From NCBI GenBank assembly GCA_002490665.1, contig DKUL01000052.1, positions 1,144 through 65,143 on the forward strand: 64,000 nt of DNA, written 5' to 3'. The DNA comes from Lachnospiraceae bacterium UBA7205. GTDB lineage: Bacteria > Bacillota > Clostridia > Lachnospirales > Lachnospiraceae. A program made the translations under genes and the position numbers. The stretch's first letter is position 1; each line of letters opens with the position of its first letter. The notes beneath the pieces are model-generated. The model saw nothing but the letters and a program-made list of their open reading frames with translations, made no database searches and was not told where the DNA came from. Positions 42,027 to 51,759 of the stretch are shown piece by piece.

Positions 42027-42800
42027 TTATTTTTCGCCCTCAAAAGTGATACTTTTTCGGTCAGAAGTGTAGTTCTGCAAATCAAGTGTTCCCTTCCTGC
42101 CCTCCAGGGATGGCAGAATCTGGGGCAGCTGCATCAGCTTTTCATCCAGGTTTTCGAGTGCGCCTATGTTGACTTTGACGCCTTCATACCCCAATGTGAC
42201 ATTAAAGTTGCTGTCAAACTGCATTTTATCACAAAGAACATTATATTTGTTTAGAAGTTTCGTGATTGTCAGAATATTCTGGAACACCGCATTATTCTCA
42301 ACCGGAAGCTTCTCATGCAGTACTACATGGTCTATATCAAGCCCGACTACCTGCGGAATTCCCTTCGTCGCGACCTTCGATGCCTCGACCACAACCCCTT
42401 CATTATCAAAGTACATGTATCTTCCAAGATACTGCACATATCCTGCAAGCGCCTTCTCATATACGTTAATGCGGATGGTATCATTGGACTGGACTACCAC
42501 ATCCATTGTCTCCACAAAAGGAATTCCCTCTATATCTTTGTTTTTGTACTTCATGGACAGATAGAGGGAATTATCGCCAAAATACCCGGTCATGATCATG
42601 GACTTTATCTCTTCTGCGGAATAGTGTTTGTTTCCGTCCACCTGGACATTCTTGACTGCATAATACGTCAGCACAAAGTACGAGGCTGCAAGAAGTATGT
42701 TTATAATCCCCAACGCTATGATAACACGTACCTTCCCTCGCGTATCGGGCATTTTTGTTATGACACTGTCCTTTTTTTTCATCTTTCTATCTGTCCACAT
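42027..42800 (-). CDS. ftsQ: Division protein FtsQ/DivIB
   Basis: 257 residues. A short basic cytosolic tail, one TM helix (about 25-48: VIIALGIINILLAASYFVL), a POTRA domain (KNVQVDGNKHYSAEEIKSMI), then the beta domain of the FtsQBL complex (VDVVVQSNDTIRINVYEKALAGYV, YFDNEGVVVEASK). ATG 42800 has GGAG 9 nt upstream. Bitopic septum protein stabilising FtsL. Position between murA and ftsZ fits the cluster. Confidence 0.92.
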   Translation of the reverse strand: MWTDRKMKKKDSVITKMPDTRGKVRVIIALGIINILLAASYFVLTYYAVKNVQVDGNKHYSAEEIKSMIMTGYFGDNSLYLSMKYKNKDIEGIPFVETMDVVVQSNDTIRINVYEKALAGYVQYLGRYMYFDNEGVVVEASKVATKGIPQVVGLDIDHVVLHEKLPVENNAVFQNILTITKLLNKYNVLCDKMQFDSNFNVTLGYEGVKVNIGALENLDEKLMQLPQILPSLEGRKGTLDLQNYTSDRKSITFEGEK

Positions 42801-42839
42801 AATGACTTTCTCCGTATCTGCAACTCGTCAGCCCCACGG

Positions 42840-44156
42840 CTAATCCACATAACGAATCCGTGCACCAAGCCCCGCAAGATCCCCCACGATATCCTGGTAG
42901 CCCCTTCTGATATATCCTGAATCTGCCACTGTCGTAATGCCCGATGCACACAATCCGGCTATCACCAGGGCCGCACCGCCTCGCAGCTCCCTTGCTATGA
43001 CGTTTCTTCCCTCCAGCTCCCTGCCGCCTGTCACGACAGCCCTGTCACCATCCACATCAATCCTGGCTCCCATCCGCTGCAGCTCCTCCACGATCCGGAA
43101 CCTGCTTGAGAATATCTTTTCCCTTACCTCAAGTGTCCCTTTTGCCATGCAGGCGGCTACCAGCAGGGGCGACTGTAAATCTGTCGGAAACGCCGGATAA
43201 ATATCTGTCTCTATGTATGGAATGTTCACAATGCGCTCCCTGTCAGCAGCGGCAACCGTAATCTCACCTTTATCTGCATCTGCCGTAATCATGGCACCCA
43301 TCTTTGTTATTATATCACAGACACTCCCCAGTTGTCTGATGGGAACATTTTCCAGTGTCACTGTTCCTCCGGCGGCAAGCGCCGCGAACATATATGTTCC
43401 TGCGACAATCCTGTCTGATATTATATGATAGTCCACACCGTGAAGTCTTGAAAGTTCCACGCCGTGTACCACAATCTTTCCCCCGGGCATGAAAACCTTT
43501 GAAAAATCAATATCCGCCCCTGCCTGGTTCAGAAATCTACACAGCTCGGTAACTTCCGGCTCCCCCGCGGCATTTTTAATAACAGTCGTTCCCTTTGCAG
43601 TCACAGCCGCCAGTATGACATTCTGTGTGGCACCCACACTGGAAAACGGAAACTCAACCACAGCGCCTTTCAGCTCATCGGCATACGCACGGATATGATT
43701 TCCCTCTGTCCATATCTGTGCCCCAAGCTTTTCCAGCCCATACAGATGCAGGTCAATCGGTCTTTCCCCGATTACGCACCCCCCTGGATAGTTGACATGT
43801 ACCTCCCCGAGTCTTCCAAGCATGGCGCCCATCATGACGACCGACGAACGCATGGCTGACACATATTTTTCCGGCAGCCTGTATTCCCTTACATTCCTGG
43901 TGTCAACCGCCAGCTGTAGTTTTGTGTCTGTAACGGAGCCGCTTACGCTTGCGCCGGCGCTTTTCAGAATACCGCACATGTATCCTATGTCCGTTATATC
44001 CGGGCAGCCCTTCAGCGTACACGTTCCGGGTATCAGCATACATGCCGCCAATATCGGAAGTGCTGCATTTTTCGACCCCTGTATCTGTATCCTGCCGTCA
44101 AGCGCTCTTTTTCCCTCCATCCGTATAGACTCATTATTTCTGCCAAAATGGGTCAT
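42840..44156 (-). CDS. murA: UDP-N-acetylglucosamine 1-carboxyvinyltransferase MurA
   Basis: First committed step of peptidoglycan synthesis (PEP transfer). About 438 residues, inverse alpha/beta barrel with the Lys-Asn pair at GSKNAALP, MRSS and the active-site loop PGGCVIGERPIDLHL with catalytic C127, the residue targeted by fosfomycin; its presence predicts sensitivity at the target level. The start is uncertain: ATG 44156 (MTHFGRNN) is preferred, GTG 44168 or the internal MEGKRALDG are alternatives. A murA at this place in the division cluster, where murG often lies, is noteworthy; a second murA elsewhere is common in Firmicutes. Confidence 0.95.
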   Translation of the reverse strand: MTHFGRNNESIRMEGKRALDGRIQIQGSKNAALPILAACMLIPGTCTLKGCPDITDIGYMCGILKSAGASVSGSVTDTKLQLAVDTRNVREYRLPEKYVSAMRSSVVMMGAMLGRLGEVHVNYPGGCVIGERPIDLHLYGLEKLGAQIWTEGNHIRAYADELKGAVVEFPFSSVGATQNVILAAVTAKGTTVIKNAAGEPEVTELCRFLNQAGADIDFSKVFMPGGKIVVHGVELSRLHGVDYHIISDRIVAGTYMFAALAAGGTVTLENVPIRQLGSVCDIITKMGAMITADADKGEITVAAADRERIVNIPYIETDIYPAFPTDLQSPLLVAACMAKGTLEVREKIFSSRFRIVEELQRMGARIDVDGDRAVVTGGRELEGRNVIARELRGGAALVIAGLCASGITTVADSGYIRRGYQDIVGDLAGLGARIRYVD

Positions 44157-44220
44157 AGGCTTCACCACATAATCAATTGAATTATCTTATTATATGCAAA
44201 AGCCTGCTCAAAATTGCATC

Positions 44221-45372
44221 CTAACGACAGTGTTTACTGACATTGAGCACAATTCCAATCTCCATCAGCAGAAACAATGATGATGTGCCGCCATAGCTTA
44301 TGAACGGAAGCGTGATGCCTGTATTTGGAATGGTGTTTGTCACAACGGCAATGTTCAGTATTACCTGTATGGCATAATGCGCCATGACCCCTACCACAAG
44401 AAGCGAGCCAAATCTGTCCATTGTCTTGTTGGCTATCACCATGCAGCTCCATATCAGTACAATAAACAACAGGATAATTGTCATGGCGCCAAATAGCCCA
44501 AGCTCCTCGCACAGGATGGAAAATATCATGTCATTCTGCGCTTCTGGCAGGAAGTTTCTTTTCTGCATGCTCTGGCCAAGTCCTTTTCCCCATATGCCGC
44601 CCGAGCCAATTGCATATAGTGCCTGAAGCGTCTGGAATGCCTTATCCGTGCTGAATGATTCCGGATCCAGCCATGCCTTTACACGCGCCAGACGAAATGT
44701 TGCACCCGACGTATCAGCACTCGACACATACAGCACAAGCGCCGCCACCGCTGCAATTCCCGATGCCCCTATGATGACAAACCATTTGTAATCGGGCACT
44801 GCCACAAACAGCATCGCCACGGCAATCCCCATTACGATGACTGCCGAGCTTAAGTTATTTGTCAGCACGTAAATCAGCCCTGCTATAATCGTGGGCGGCA
44901 CCAGTACGATTGCAAGCCCCTTCGGTGTCCTGACAATATTTTTCCCCAGGCTTTCCAGCCGCTGGATAATACTTGCCAGATACACAATCACACCTATTTT
45001 GGCAACCTCCGCGGGCTGCAAAGTCGTGAATCCCACGTTAATCCAGCGGCTCGCACCGTTTTTCGTAATGCCAATCGGCGTCTTAACCAGCATAATCAGC
45101 ACTGCGGATACCACAATAGCAATCACATCGAACCGCTGCAATTCCTTATATGGGAACTTAATCATCACAAACAGTCCCACAAAACCTATGATTGTTGACT
45201 GCGCCTGTTTTTTCAGGAAGAATCCCGAGTCATTATAGTCAATCCCGGCCTCGTATGAGCTTGCGGAATAAATCATCAGAAGCCCGAATCCTACCAGAAA
45301 CAGCACAACAGTCAATAGGATATAGTCCATATTGTGTTTGCTGCTCCGGAATTTAACCAGCTGTCTAGCCAC
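44221..45372 (-). CDS. ftsW: SEDS-family glycosyltransferase FtsW/SpoVE
   Basis: 383-residue polytopic protein (about ten TM helices) polymerising septal glycan with a class B PBP. Hallmarks: YSASSYEA in the first outer loop, LQPAEVAKIGVIVYLA, LSSAVIVMGIAVAMLF with the region of the catalytic Asp, GIWGKGLGQSMQKRNFLPEAQNDMIF and the last-loop TGITLPFISYGGTSSL. GTG 45372 has GAGGGGTGAT upstream. Family members serving vegetative division and spore cortex (SpoVE) are alike; the place in the cluster favours division. Confidence 0.93.
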   Translation of the reverse strand: MARQLVKFRSSKHNMDYILLTVVLFLVGFGLLMIYSASSYEAGIDYNDSGFFLKKQAQSTIIGFVGLFVMIKFPYKELQRFDVIAIVVSAVLIMLVKTPIGITKNGASRWINVGFTTLQPAEVAKIGVIVYLASIIQRLESLGKNIVRTPKGLAIVLVPPTIIAGLIYVLTNNLSSAVIVMGIAVAMLFVAVPDYKWFVIIGASGIAAVAALVLYVSSADTSGATFRLARVKAWLDPESFSTDKAFQTLQALYAIGSGGIWGKGLGQSMQKRNFLPEAQNDMIFSILCEELGLFGAMTIILLFIVLIWSCMVIANKTMDRFGSLLVVGVMAHYAIQVILNIAVVTNTIPNTGITLPFISYGGTSSLFLLMEIGIVLNVSKHCR

Positions 45373-45376
45373 AACA

Positions 45377-46762
45377 TCACCCCTCTATATGCTTTACATA
45401 TTCTTTAAACTGATTGCCCCGCACTTCGTAATTCGGAAACATTCCCCAGCTTGCACAGGCCGGAGACAGCAATACTGCATCGCCGGATGACGCTTCATGC
45501 ACGCATGTATCCAGCGCAGCCGCAAACGAGTCCTCATAGATGATATCCTCTTCCGGAAAACCACATTTTACCGCACATGCTGCTATCTTTTCCCTTGTCT
45601 GTCCGATGAGAACCAGTTTTTTGACCTTTCCGTCGAAACAGCGGATCCAGTCTTCATATTCACTGCCTTTATCATATCCGCCCCCTATCAGTATTGTCGG
45701 ACGGTCCATCGCCTTAATCCCCTGTATGGCGGCATCCGTGTTCGTTGCCTTAGAATCATTGTAGTACATAACGCCTTTTTTTGTCGCCACGTACTCTATC
45801 CTGTGTTCCACCGCGACAAACCGTCTGATTGTCGCTAGTATGTTTTCTATCGGCACACCGGCACTCATGCTGATTCCTATCGCCGCCATCACATTCTCAA
45901 TGTTACAGATGCCTACCAGGTTCATGTCAGTCTTTACGTTCATGAGCCTGCGCGGCACACCGTGCTCTGCCAGATAAATCTCATCATTCTCAAGATACAG
46001 GCCATCCTCAAGCCTTCTCGCAGATGAGAAATAGACAACCGCAGCCGGGCATCTGCTGCCAAACGCCCTTGTATATTCATTTTCATAGTTCAATATACAG
46101 AAATCATCCCTTGTCTGGTTCTGTGTCACGGCTTCCTTTGCCGCCACATAATTTTCCATCGTATGATGACGGTTCAGGTGATCCGGCGTAATGTTCAGTA
46201 TCGCTGATACCTGTGGGTGAAAATCCTCAATTGTCTCGAGCTGGAAGCTCGAAATCTCCGCAACGGACACTGTATTTTCTGTCATGTCAGGCGCAGCATC
46301 CGTATATGGGTTTCCGATATTCCCGACAATATAGACGCTCGGAAAGTATTCCTGCATGATTTGTCCTACGAGTGATGTTGTCGTTGTCTTCCCATTTGTT
46401 CCGGTAATCGCGATGACCCTGCCTTTTGCAAAGTGGTATGCAAGTTCAATCTCACCCCATACCGGAATCCCCTGCTCCTTCATATACACCACAAAGCCGG
46501 CATCCACGGGAACCCCGGGGCTTAGCACCGCCAACTCCACATCCTTCACGATTTCCTTTGGAAATTCTCCCAGATACAATTCTGCCTTGCTTTCGTGCCC
46601 AAGTTTTTCCCTGATGGATTCTTTTACCGCCGCTTTGTCGGTCTGCTCATTCCCATCATATATGAGCGGCAGGGCGCCATTTTTTTCAAGCAGTGCAGCC
46701 GAGCCAATCCCGCTTTTTCCGGTTCCGACCACAATTACTTTTTTGTCCTTAAAACGCTTCAT
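45377..46762 (-). CDS. murD: UDP-MurNAc-alanine:D-glutamate ligase MurD
   Basis: 461 residues. N-terminal Rossmann domain (KKVIVVGTGKSGIGSAALL), ATPase P-loop AITGTNGKTTTTSL (about 119-132), NITPDHLNRH, and a C-terminal domain with YNDSKATNTDAA and LLSPACASWGMF. ATG 46762 fits the family start; the frame extends 18 codons into the preceding PBP gene. It stops 4 nt before ftsW. Confidence 0.96.
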   Translation of the reverse strand: MKRFKDKKVIVVGTGKSGIGSAALLEKNGALPLIYDGNEQTDKAAVKESIREKLGHESKAELYLGEFPKEIVKDVELAVLSPGVPVDAGFVVYMKEQGIPVWGEIELAYHFAKGRVIAITGTNGKTTTTSLVGQIMQEYFPSVYIVGNIGNPYTDAAPDMTENTVSVAEISSFQLETIEDFHPQVSAILNITPDHLNRHHTMENYVAAKEAVTQNQTRDDFCILNYENEYTRAFGSRCPAAVVYFSSARRLEDGLYLENDEIYLAEHGVPRRLMNVKTDMNLVGICNIENVMAAIGISMSAGVPIENILATIRRFVAVEHRIEYVATKKGVMYYNDSKATNTDAAIQGIKAMDRPTILIGGGYDKGSEYEDWIRCFDGKVKKLVLIGQTREKIAACAVKCGFPEEDIIYEDSFAAALDTCVHEASSGDAVLLSPACASWGMFPNYEVRGNQFKEYVKHIEG

Positions 46763-46808
46763 TTTACTGTCATACCCTTTCTTTATCAGAACTATCTGAT
46801 ACCTTAAA

Positions 46809-48602
46809 TCATTCACTGTACCCTATCTCTTTCAGGTACGGAAGAATATTTTCAAACAACTGTCTCACGACAGGCGCTGCAATCTGGCCTCCATAGTAGG
46901 TTCCCTGCGGCGTGTCAATAATTGCCAGTGCCATAATCTGGGGGTTATCGGCAGGCGCAAATCCCAGAAACGAAGCAATATATCTTCCGCTTCCTCTTGG
47001 AAGCGTCTGGCTTGTAGCTGTTTTACCACCTACCCGGAAGCCCTCCACATAACCATTCTTGCCGCCCCCATTCTCCACAACCTGTTCCAGCACATACCTC
47101 AGTTTCTCTGTCGTATCCCCCGAAACGATTTCCTCGGACACCGGATATACAAACTCATCTACCACGGTTCCATCTTCATTCACTGCCTTCACGCCAAAAT
47201 GCGGCGTTACCAGCTTTCCTCCATTAATAAGGCCAGCCACGGTTGTCATCAGCCGAATCGGCGTTATCTGGAAGGACTGCCCAAAGGATATTGTCGCAAG
47301 TTCCACCTCACCGATTTTGTCAGGCTGGTGCATGATGGTTCCCGCCTCACCCGGAAGGTCAATTCCCGTTTTCTGCTTTAATCCAAACCTTGTAAAATAA
47401 TTATAATAACGCTCCGCCCCCATGCGGAGCCCCACTGTAATAAATACCGGATTGCAGGAATTCATGACTGCATGGGTAAAGTCTTCCGCACCATGCCCTG
47501 CTATTTTGTGGCATCGAATTTTTCTGTCATCGACAATGATAAACCCCGGGCACGAAAAATTATCCTCCAGGCGGACTGCCCCGCTCTCAAGGCCAGCGGC
47601 AGCCGTTATGATTTTGAATGTCGAACCCGGTTCATATGTGTCATTGATACAGCCATTTCTCCACATCATATTCAGCAAATCCTGTTCACTTACCTGTTTT
47701 ACCTCTGTCTGTCCCTCCTGTGCCGAGTCATTCTGCTGTACCCTCTGCACCTGAAATTCGTCAATCAGCGTAAACGGTTCGTTCAGATTAAATTCCGGAA
47801 CGTCCGTCATCGCAAGAATCTCGCCATTATTGACATTCATGACAATTATGGACACCCCCGCCGCCTGCTTCGTCTCATATGCCTGCCTTGCCAGCTGCGT
47901 CGCATATTTTTGTATGTTGACATCCAGGCTTATGTACAAATCCTTTCCTGCCACCGGCTCTTTTCTGCGCTCCCCCATGCCGTCAAGCTCGATTCCCTTG
48001 GCATCTGTCAGTGTCAGTATCTGCCCTTTCTTTCCTGTCAGGTACTTCTCATATGCCACTTCCAGTCCGATTATGCCCTGATTGTCCCCACCAGTAAACC
48101 CTAACACCTTCGATGCAAGCTCACCATATGGATAATACCGCTTGTAATCCTCATCCACCTTCACCCCTGCCAGGTCATAATTTCGTATCCTGTCCCCAGT
48201 CGTTTTTTCGACGTTGCTCTTAATACGTTCCCGGGAACTGTATTTTTCCACACGTTTGCGTACATACTCCTCTGAAAGCTCCAGCTCCTGACTGAGTATC
48301 TCAATCACCTTCTCCGGATCCTTCACCTGACTGTGTATTACTGATATCGTACACACCGTCTTGTTATCTGCCAGAACCGTTCCCGTCGAATCAATAATCC
48401 TGCCCCTTGCCGCCTTGATATCCCGCTCCCGCTCGTGAAGCTCGGTTGCACGCTCCGTATAATATTCAGAGCACATTATCATCAAATAACCCACACGCAC
48501 TTCCAGCAGCAAAAGCGCCATGATTGACATCACACACAGCACAAAAGTTTTCCTTTTCTGCACAGTCATGTTTCGTCTGCCAGTGCTGTTCTTAACCATC
48601 AT
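46809..48602 (-). CDS. Class B penicillin-binding protein (SpoVD-like)
   Basis: 597 residues. N-terminal TM helix (about 20-40), a PBP dimerisation domain (about 60-215; ARGRIIDSTGTVLADN), then a transpeptidase domain with SxxK in YEPGSTFKI, SxN in NSCNPV, and the third box reading GGKTATS, where most PBPs have KTG. No PASTA domain at the C terminus, unlike Bacillus SpoVD. It is the second of two class B PBPs in a row. Division of labour between septum and spore cortex is likely but cannot be assigned from sequence. Confidence 0.92.
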   Translation of the reverse strand: MMVKNSTGRRNMTVQKRKTFVLCVMSIMALLLLEVRVGYLMIMCSEYYTERATELHERERDIKAARGRIIDSTGTVLADNKTVCTISVIHSQVKDPEKVIEILSQELELSEEYVRKRVEKYSSRERIKSNVEKTTGDRIRNYDLAGVKVDEDYKRYYPYGELASKVLGFTGGDNQGIIGLEVAYEKYLTGKKGQILTLTDAKGIELDGMGERRKEPVAGKDLYISLDVNIQKYATQLARQAYETKQAAGVSIIVMNVNNGEILAMTDVPEFNLNEPFTLIDEFQVQRVQQNDSAQEGQTEVKQVSEQDLLNMMWRNGCINDTYEPGSTFKIITAAAGLESGAVRLEDNFSCPGFIIVDDRKIRCHKIAGHGAEDFTHAVMNSCNPVFITVGLRMGAERYYNYFTRFGLKQKTGIDLPGEAGTIMHQPDKIGEVELATISFGQSFQITPIRLMTTVAGLINGGKLVTPHFGVKAVNEDGTVVDEFVYPVSEEIVSGDTTEKLRYVLEQVVENGGGKNGYVEGFRVGGKTATSQTLPRGSGRYIASFLGFAPADNPQIMALAIIDTPQGTYYGGQIAAPVVRQLFENILPYLKEIGYSE

Positions 48603-48673
48603 TCCTGCCCTCTGTCAATTATTTTATTATTACCATCTTATTATGACAAAGAAACAGATATGTTTTTATTCTG

Positions 48674-50935
48674 TCAAGTATTACCCTTATTCTCCGTTCC
48701 GTCTCCTGTTTCCGCGCCGGAAGCAGCATCATCGCCATCCATGTTGTAATCCATCTGGGCTTTCTCCCCCGTTACTGCGTCAATCAGTTCACCTGTATCC
48801 GGGTCAACTATATAGGCTGGCTTGTTGCTGTCCTGCGTGTCTGCATTTCCGTCTTCGTTCCCAGCCTCGCCACCGTTGTTCCCTGCCTCTCCTTCCGCAG
48901 CCCCGGCATTTTCACCGGAAGGCTCACCGTTATCGCCTTCACCTTCTGGCTTCTCATTCTGCACGATATTCCCAAGTACCCTGTCGACCTCCTCCTGCTC
49001 CGCAATTGTCATCTCCTCTGTCTTTCCAATGTGCAGATAGGGAAGCACCTCCGTTAGAATATTTTTGACAATCCCTGTTGCATAAGTCGCATGCGGCTGG
49101 TCTGCCACGTTCGGTCTGTCCACCACACAGTAAATTGCAATCTGCGGGTTATCGACCGGCGCAAACCCGATAAAGGATACAACATAGTTGGTATGGTCAC
49201 GCGGCACCATCTCGGCAGTACCCGTCTTGCCGCCGATTGCATACCCTGCCGGACGCGCGGACTTGCCCGTCCCCTCCGCAACAGCCGCATACAGATACTG
49301 CCGCATCTGTTCGGAGGTCGTTGATGAGATTGTCTGTTTCAAAACCCTCGGCTCAATATTCTTGACTGTGTCACCGTTTGCGTTTGTTATCTTGCTGACC
49401 ATATGCGGCTCATAGTAATATCCGCCATTTATAATAGAAGAGAAAGCTGTCACCATCTCTATCATTGTGACATTAAACCCCTGCCCGAAGGATGCCGTCG
49501 CAAGCTCCGACGGTCCCATCGACTGTTCGTTAAACACCACCGAAGCCGTCCTTGCCTCGCCCGCAAGGTCAATGTTTGTTTTCAGCCCGATATTAAAAAT
49601 CTGTTCAAATTTTATCGTATTCTTGACACCGAGCGCCTCTCCCATTTTCATGAATGCCACATTGCACGACTGTTCCAGCGCACCGCTCACATCCAGCGTA
49701 TTATGTCCCGTCCTGACATTACACCGGATATGGTGGTCTGCCACATCCAGCGCACCGCTGCACTCATAGGTTTCATTTCCGACAACTCTTCCCGTCTCCA
49801 GCCCGGCGGCCAGTGTAAGTGCCTTTGCCGTAGAGCCAGGCTCATATGTATCTGATATACAGAAATTTCTCCATAAATTGTTCAGCGTATCATAATATGT
49901 CTCATCCGTCTCCATCTGTGCAATCTCTTCCTCAGTGTAGTATGCCGACAAATCCTTTGGATTATTGAGGTCAAAATTGGGATAGCTCGCCATTGACATA
50001 ATCTCCCCGGTATTACAATTCTGAATAATAACAGCACTGTTAAACGCACCAAGTCCCTCACGTTGCTCATCCATATGCTCATCATTAAACTGCTTCAGAT
50101 ATTTCTCACAGATTGCCTGTATATTGGCATCAATCGTACTCACAAGGGTATTTCCATCCACCGCCGCAATCGTGTTGCGCTCTAGTGTCGCGTCGTCATT
50201 GAGATATCCATACTCCCTTCCATTCGTGCCATTGAGTACATCATTATAATATTCTTCCAGCCCATATGTACCATTATTGTCCGTTCCTGTAAAACCGATT
50301 ACATCACATGCAAGTGTGTCGTTAGGATAACGCCTGATATATTCCTCCTCAAACCACACCCCGGCAATGCTCCCCATTTTCTCGTTCCCTTTTTTGGATG
50401 CCTGTTTATTGTGTTCATTTTTCCGGTCTAAAAAAGGACTCATTTCATCATATGTGATTCGCTTTTTCAGCACATAATACTGTGAATTGGGGTTTTCCTT
50501 CACGTATTTTTTCAAGTCGGACAGATTCAGCCCGAAACACTCTGATAATGCCGTGAGTGTCGGCTCCTCATTGATATCCTTGTCCAGCATGACCTTACAG
50601 TCAAGGACGACATTGTAGACTTTCTCGCTTGCTGCAAGGATTGTCCCGTTCACATCCAGTATACTCCCCCGTTTGAACGGAAGCGTCTTGGAATCATACC
50701 GCTGCTGCGACAATATTTTTTTCTGGTAATCATTCTGGTTCTCGCGCGCGATACAGTAAAGTCTCCCCCCCAATCCCGTAAAAGCCAGCAGAATGACAAT
50801 CATCATCACAGCCAGCTTCATGGATTTTATCTTATTGATATTGATGTTTTCGCGTCTCCTTTTTTTTCTGTTCACGCGTTTACTGCTATTTTTATTGTGG
50901 TTACCTCTATTGTTACTTTTATTTCTGACTGCCAT
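48674..50935 (-). CDS. Class B penicillin-binding protein (FtsI/PBP2B-like) with acidic C-terminal tail
   Basis: 753 residues. A very basic N terminus (KRVNRKKRRREN), a TM helix (about 39-58), a dimerisation domain with KRGSILDVNGTILA, and a transpeptidase domain with YEPGSTAKA, QSCNVA and GGKTGTAEM. After residue about 650 comes a low-complexity Gly/Glu/Asn/Ala tail with a short folded-looking block (AYIVDPDTGELIDAVTGE). The tail would lie outside the membrane. ATG 50935 has GGTGAT upstream. It follows ftsL after a 253-bp hairpin-rich spacer. Confidence 0.93.
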   Translation of the reverse strand: MAVRNKSNNRGNHNKNSSKRVNRKKRRRENININKIKSMKLAVMMIVILLAFTGLGGRLYCIARENQNDYQKKILSQQRYDSKTLPFKRGSILDVNGTILAASEKVYNVVLDCKVMLDKDINEEPTLTALSECFGLNLSDLKKYVKENPNSQYYVLKKRITYDEMSPFLDRKNEHNKQASKKGNEKMGSIAGVWFEEEYIRRYPNDTLACDVIGFTGTDNNGTYGLEEYYNDVLNGTNGREYGYLNDDATLERNTIAAVDGNTLVSTIDANIQAICEKYLKQFNDEHMDEQREGLGAFNSAVIIQNCNTGEIMSMASYPNFDLNNPKDLSAYYTEEEIAQMETDETYYDTLNNLWRNFCISDTYEPGSTAKALTLAAGLETGRVVGNETYECSGALDVADHHIRCNVRTGHNTLDVSGALEQSCNVAFMKMGEALGVKNTIKFEQIFNIGLKTNIDLAGEARTASVVFNEQSMGPSELATASFGQGFNVTMIEMVTAFSSIINGGYYYEPHMVSKITNANGDTVKNIEPRVLKQTISSTTSEQMRQYLYAAVAEGTGKSARPAGYAIGGKTGTAEMVPRDHTNYVVSFIGFAPVDNPQIAIYCVVDRPNVADQPHATYATGIVKNILTEVLPYLHIGKTEEMTIAEQEEVDRVLGNIVQNEKPEGEGDNGEPSGENAGAAEGEAGNNGGEAGNEDGNADTQDSNKPAYIVDPDTGELIDAVTGEKAQMDYNMDGDDAASGAETGDGTENKGNT

Positions 50936-51188
50936 CGTATCACCCTACACTCCATGATTCCGCTTTGCGGAATCTCAAATCAGTGCGGAGAATGCCCGTA
51001 TTTTGGGGATTCTCCTGTGTGAGACATAGAACTTCTCCGCAAAACAGCCATTGCTGTGAGTGGAAATTGCTGAAAGCAATTAGAAGTTCTTCTCACACTA
51101 CACTCTTCTGATAAACATTCCATAGCGGTTCAGAGGCAGCGCCATGCAATATGGCATGCCTGTCCCTGAACCGTTACTGGCACTTACG
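50936..51188 (-). repeat. Hairpin-rich spacer between ftsL and the PBP gene
   Basis: Four successive hairpins with no gene: CGGTTCAG/CTGAACCG with inner GCCAT/ATGGC (51121-51180); GTGTGAGA/TCTCACAC with inner AGAACTTCT pairing and AATTGC/GCAATT (51018-51098); GGAGAAT/ATTCTCC (50987-51015); GATTCCGC/GCGGAATC (50955-50973). The first has ends resembling family 1 elements (GTAACGGTTCAG). Confidence 0.65.
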
Positions 51189-51725
51189 CTATTTTGGTAT
51201 TTCGCTGTACTGGCGCACATAATCATTTCCCTCGCCAGTATACTGCACTACCTGTCCCTCCTTCGCATATTTCATCCCAAGCTCATTGACGGCGATTCGT
51301 TTGATCTCCTCCAGGTCAACGCTGCTCATGATTTTCGTATAGGTCTCATCATTTGCAAGCTTCATTTCATTGAGCTGGCTCTCCAGACTTGAAATATTGT
51401 TGATATGGTTAGTGATATCTGATTGCAGCTTAATATAGCTCATAAGCACGCAGCAGACAATAACAAAGGCCGCGGCCGCAACGGCTATATATCCCATGTT
51501 CATTGGAACAGCCTTCACAACATTTCTGCGCGCGGAACGTTTCTGTGCTACAGGCCTTGCATGCTGCCGTTTTTCGGATGCGGGCTGCAGCTTTCTTACC
51601 GCGCTTCCGTCCACATAGCTATCATACATCCTGTCCGTTCTGTTTCCAGACCTTCCGCTCCTGCCATGACTGCCCCTGTTTTGTCTGTTCGTGCCTGTCC
51701 TCGTAGGCGAACTGTCATGTCTCAT
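51189..51725 (-). CDS. ftsL: FtsL-like division protein
   Basis: 178-residue bitopic protein. A long, basic, Arg/Gly/Ser-rich cytosolic region (1-75), one TM helix (about 78-98: IAVAAAAFVIVCCVLMSYI), then a coiled coil (SDITNHINNISSLESQLNEMK). Its place between rsmH and the PBPs and its topology mark it as FtsL, which joins FtsQ and DivIC/FtsB at the septum. AAGGAAGGG precedes ATG 51725. Sequence conservation in this family is low. Confidence 0.85.
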   Translation of the reverse strand: MRHDSSPTRTGTNRQNRGSHGRSGRSGNRTDRMYDSYVDGSAVRKLQPASEKRQHARPVAQKRSARRNVVKAVPMNMGYIAVAAAAFVIVCCVLMSYIKLQSDITNHINNISSLESQLNEMKLANDETYTKIMSSVDLEEIKRIAVNELGMKYAKEGQVVQYTGEGNDYVRQYSEIPK

Positions 51726-51759
51726 TTTTCATACCCTTCCTTTTTCATAATATATCCCT

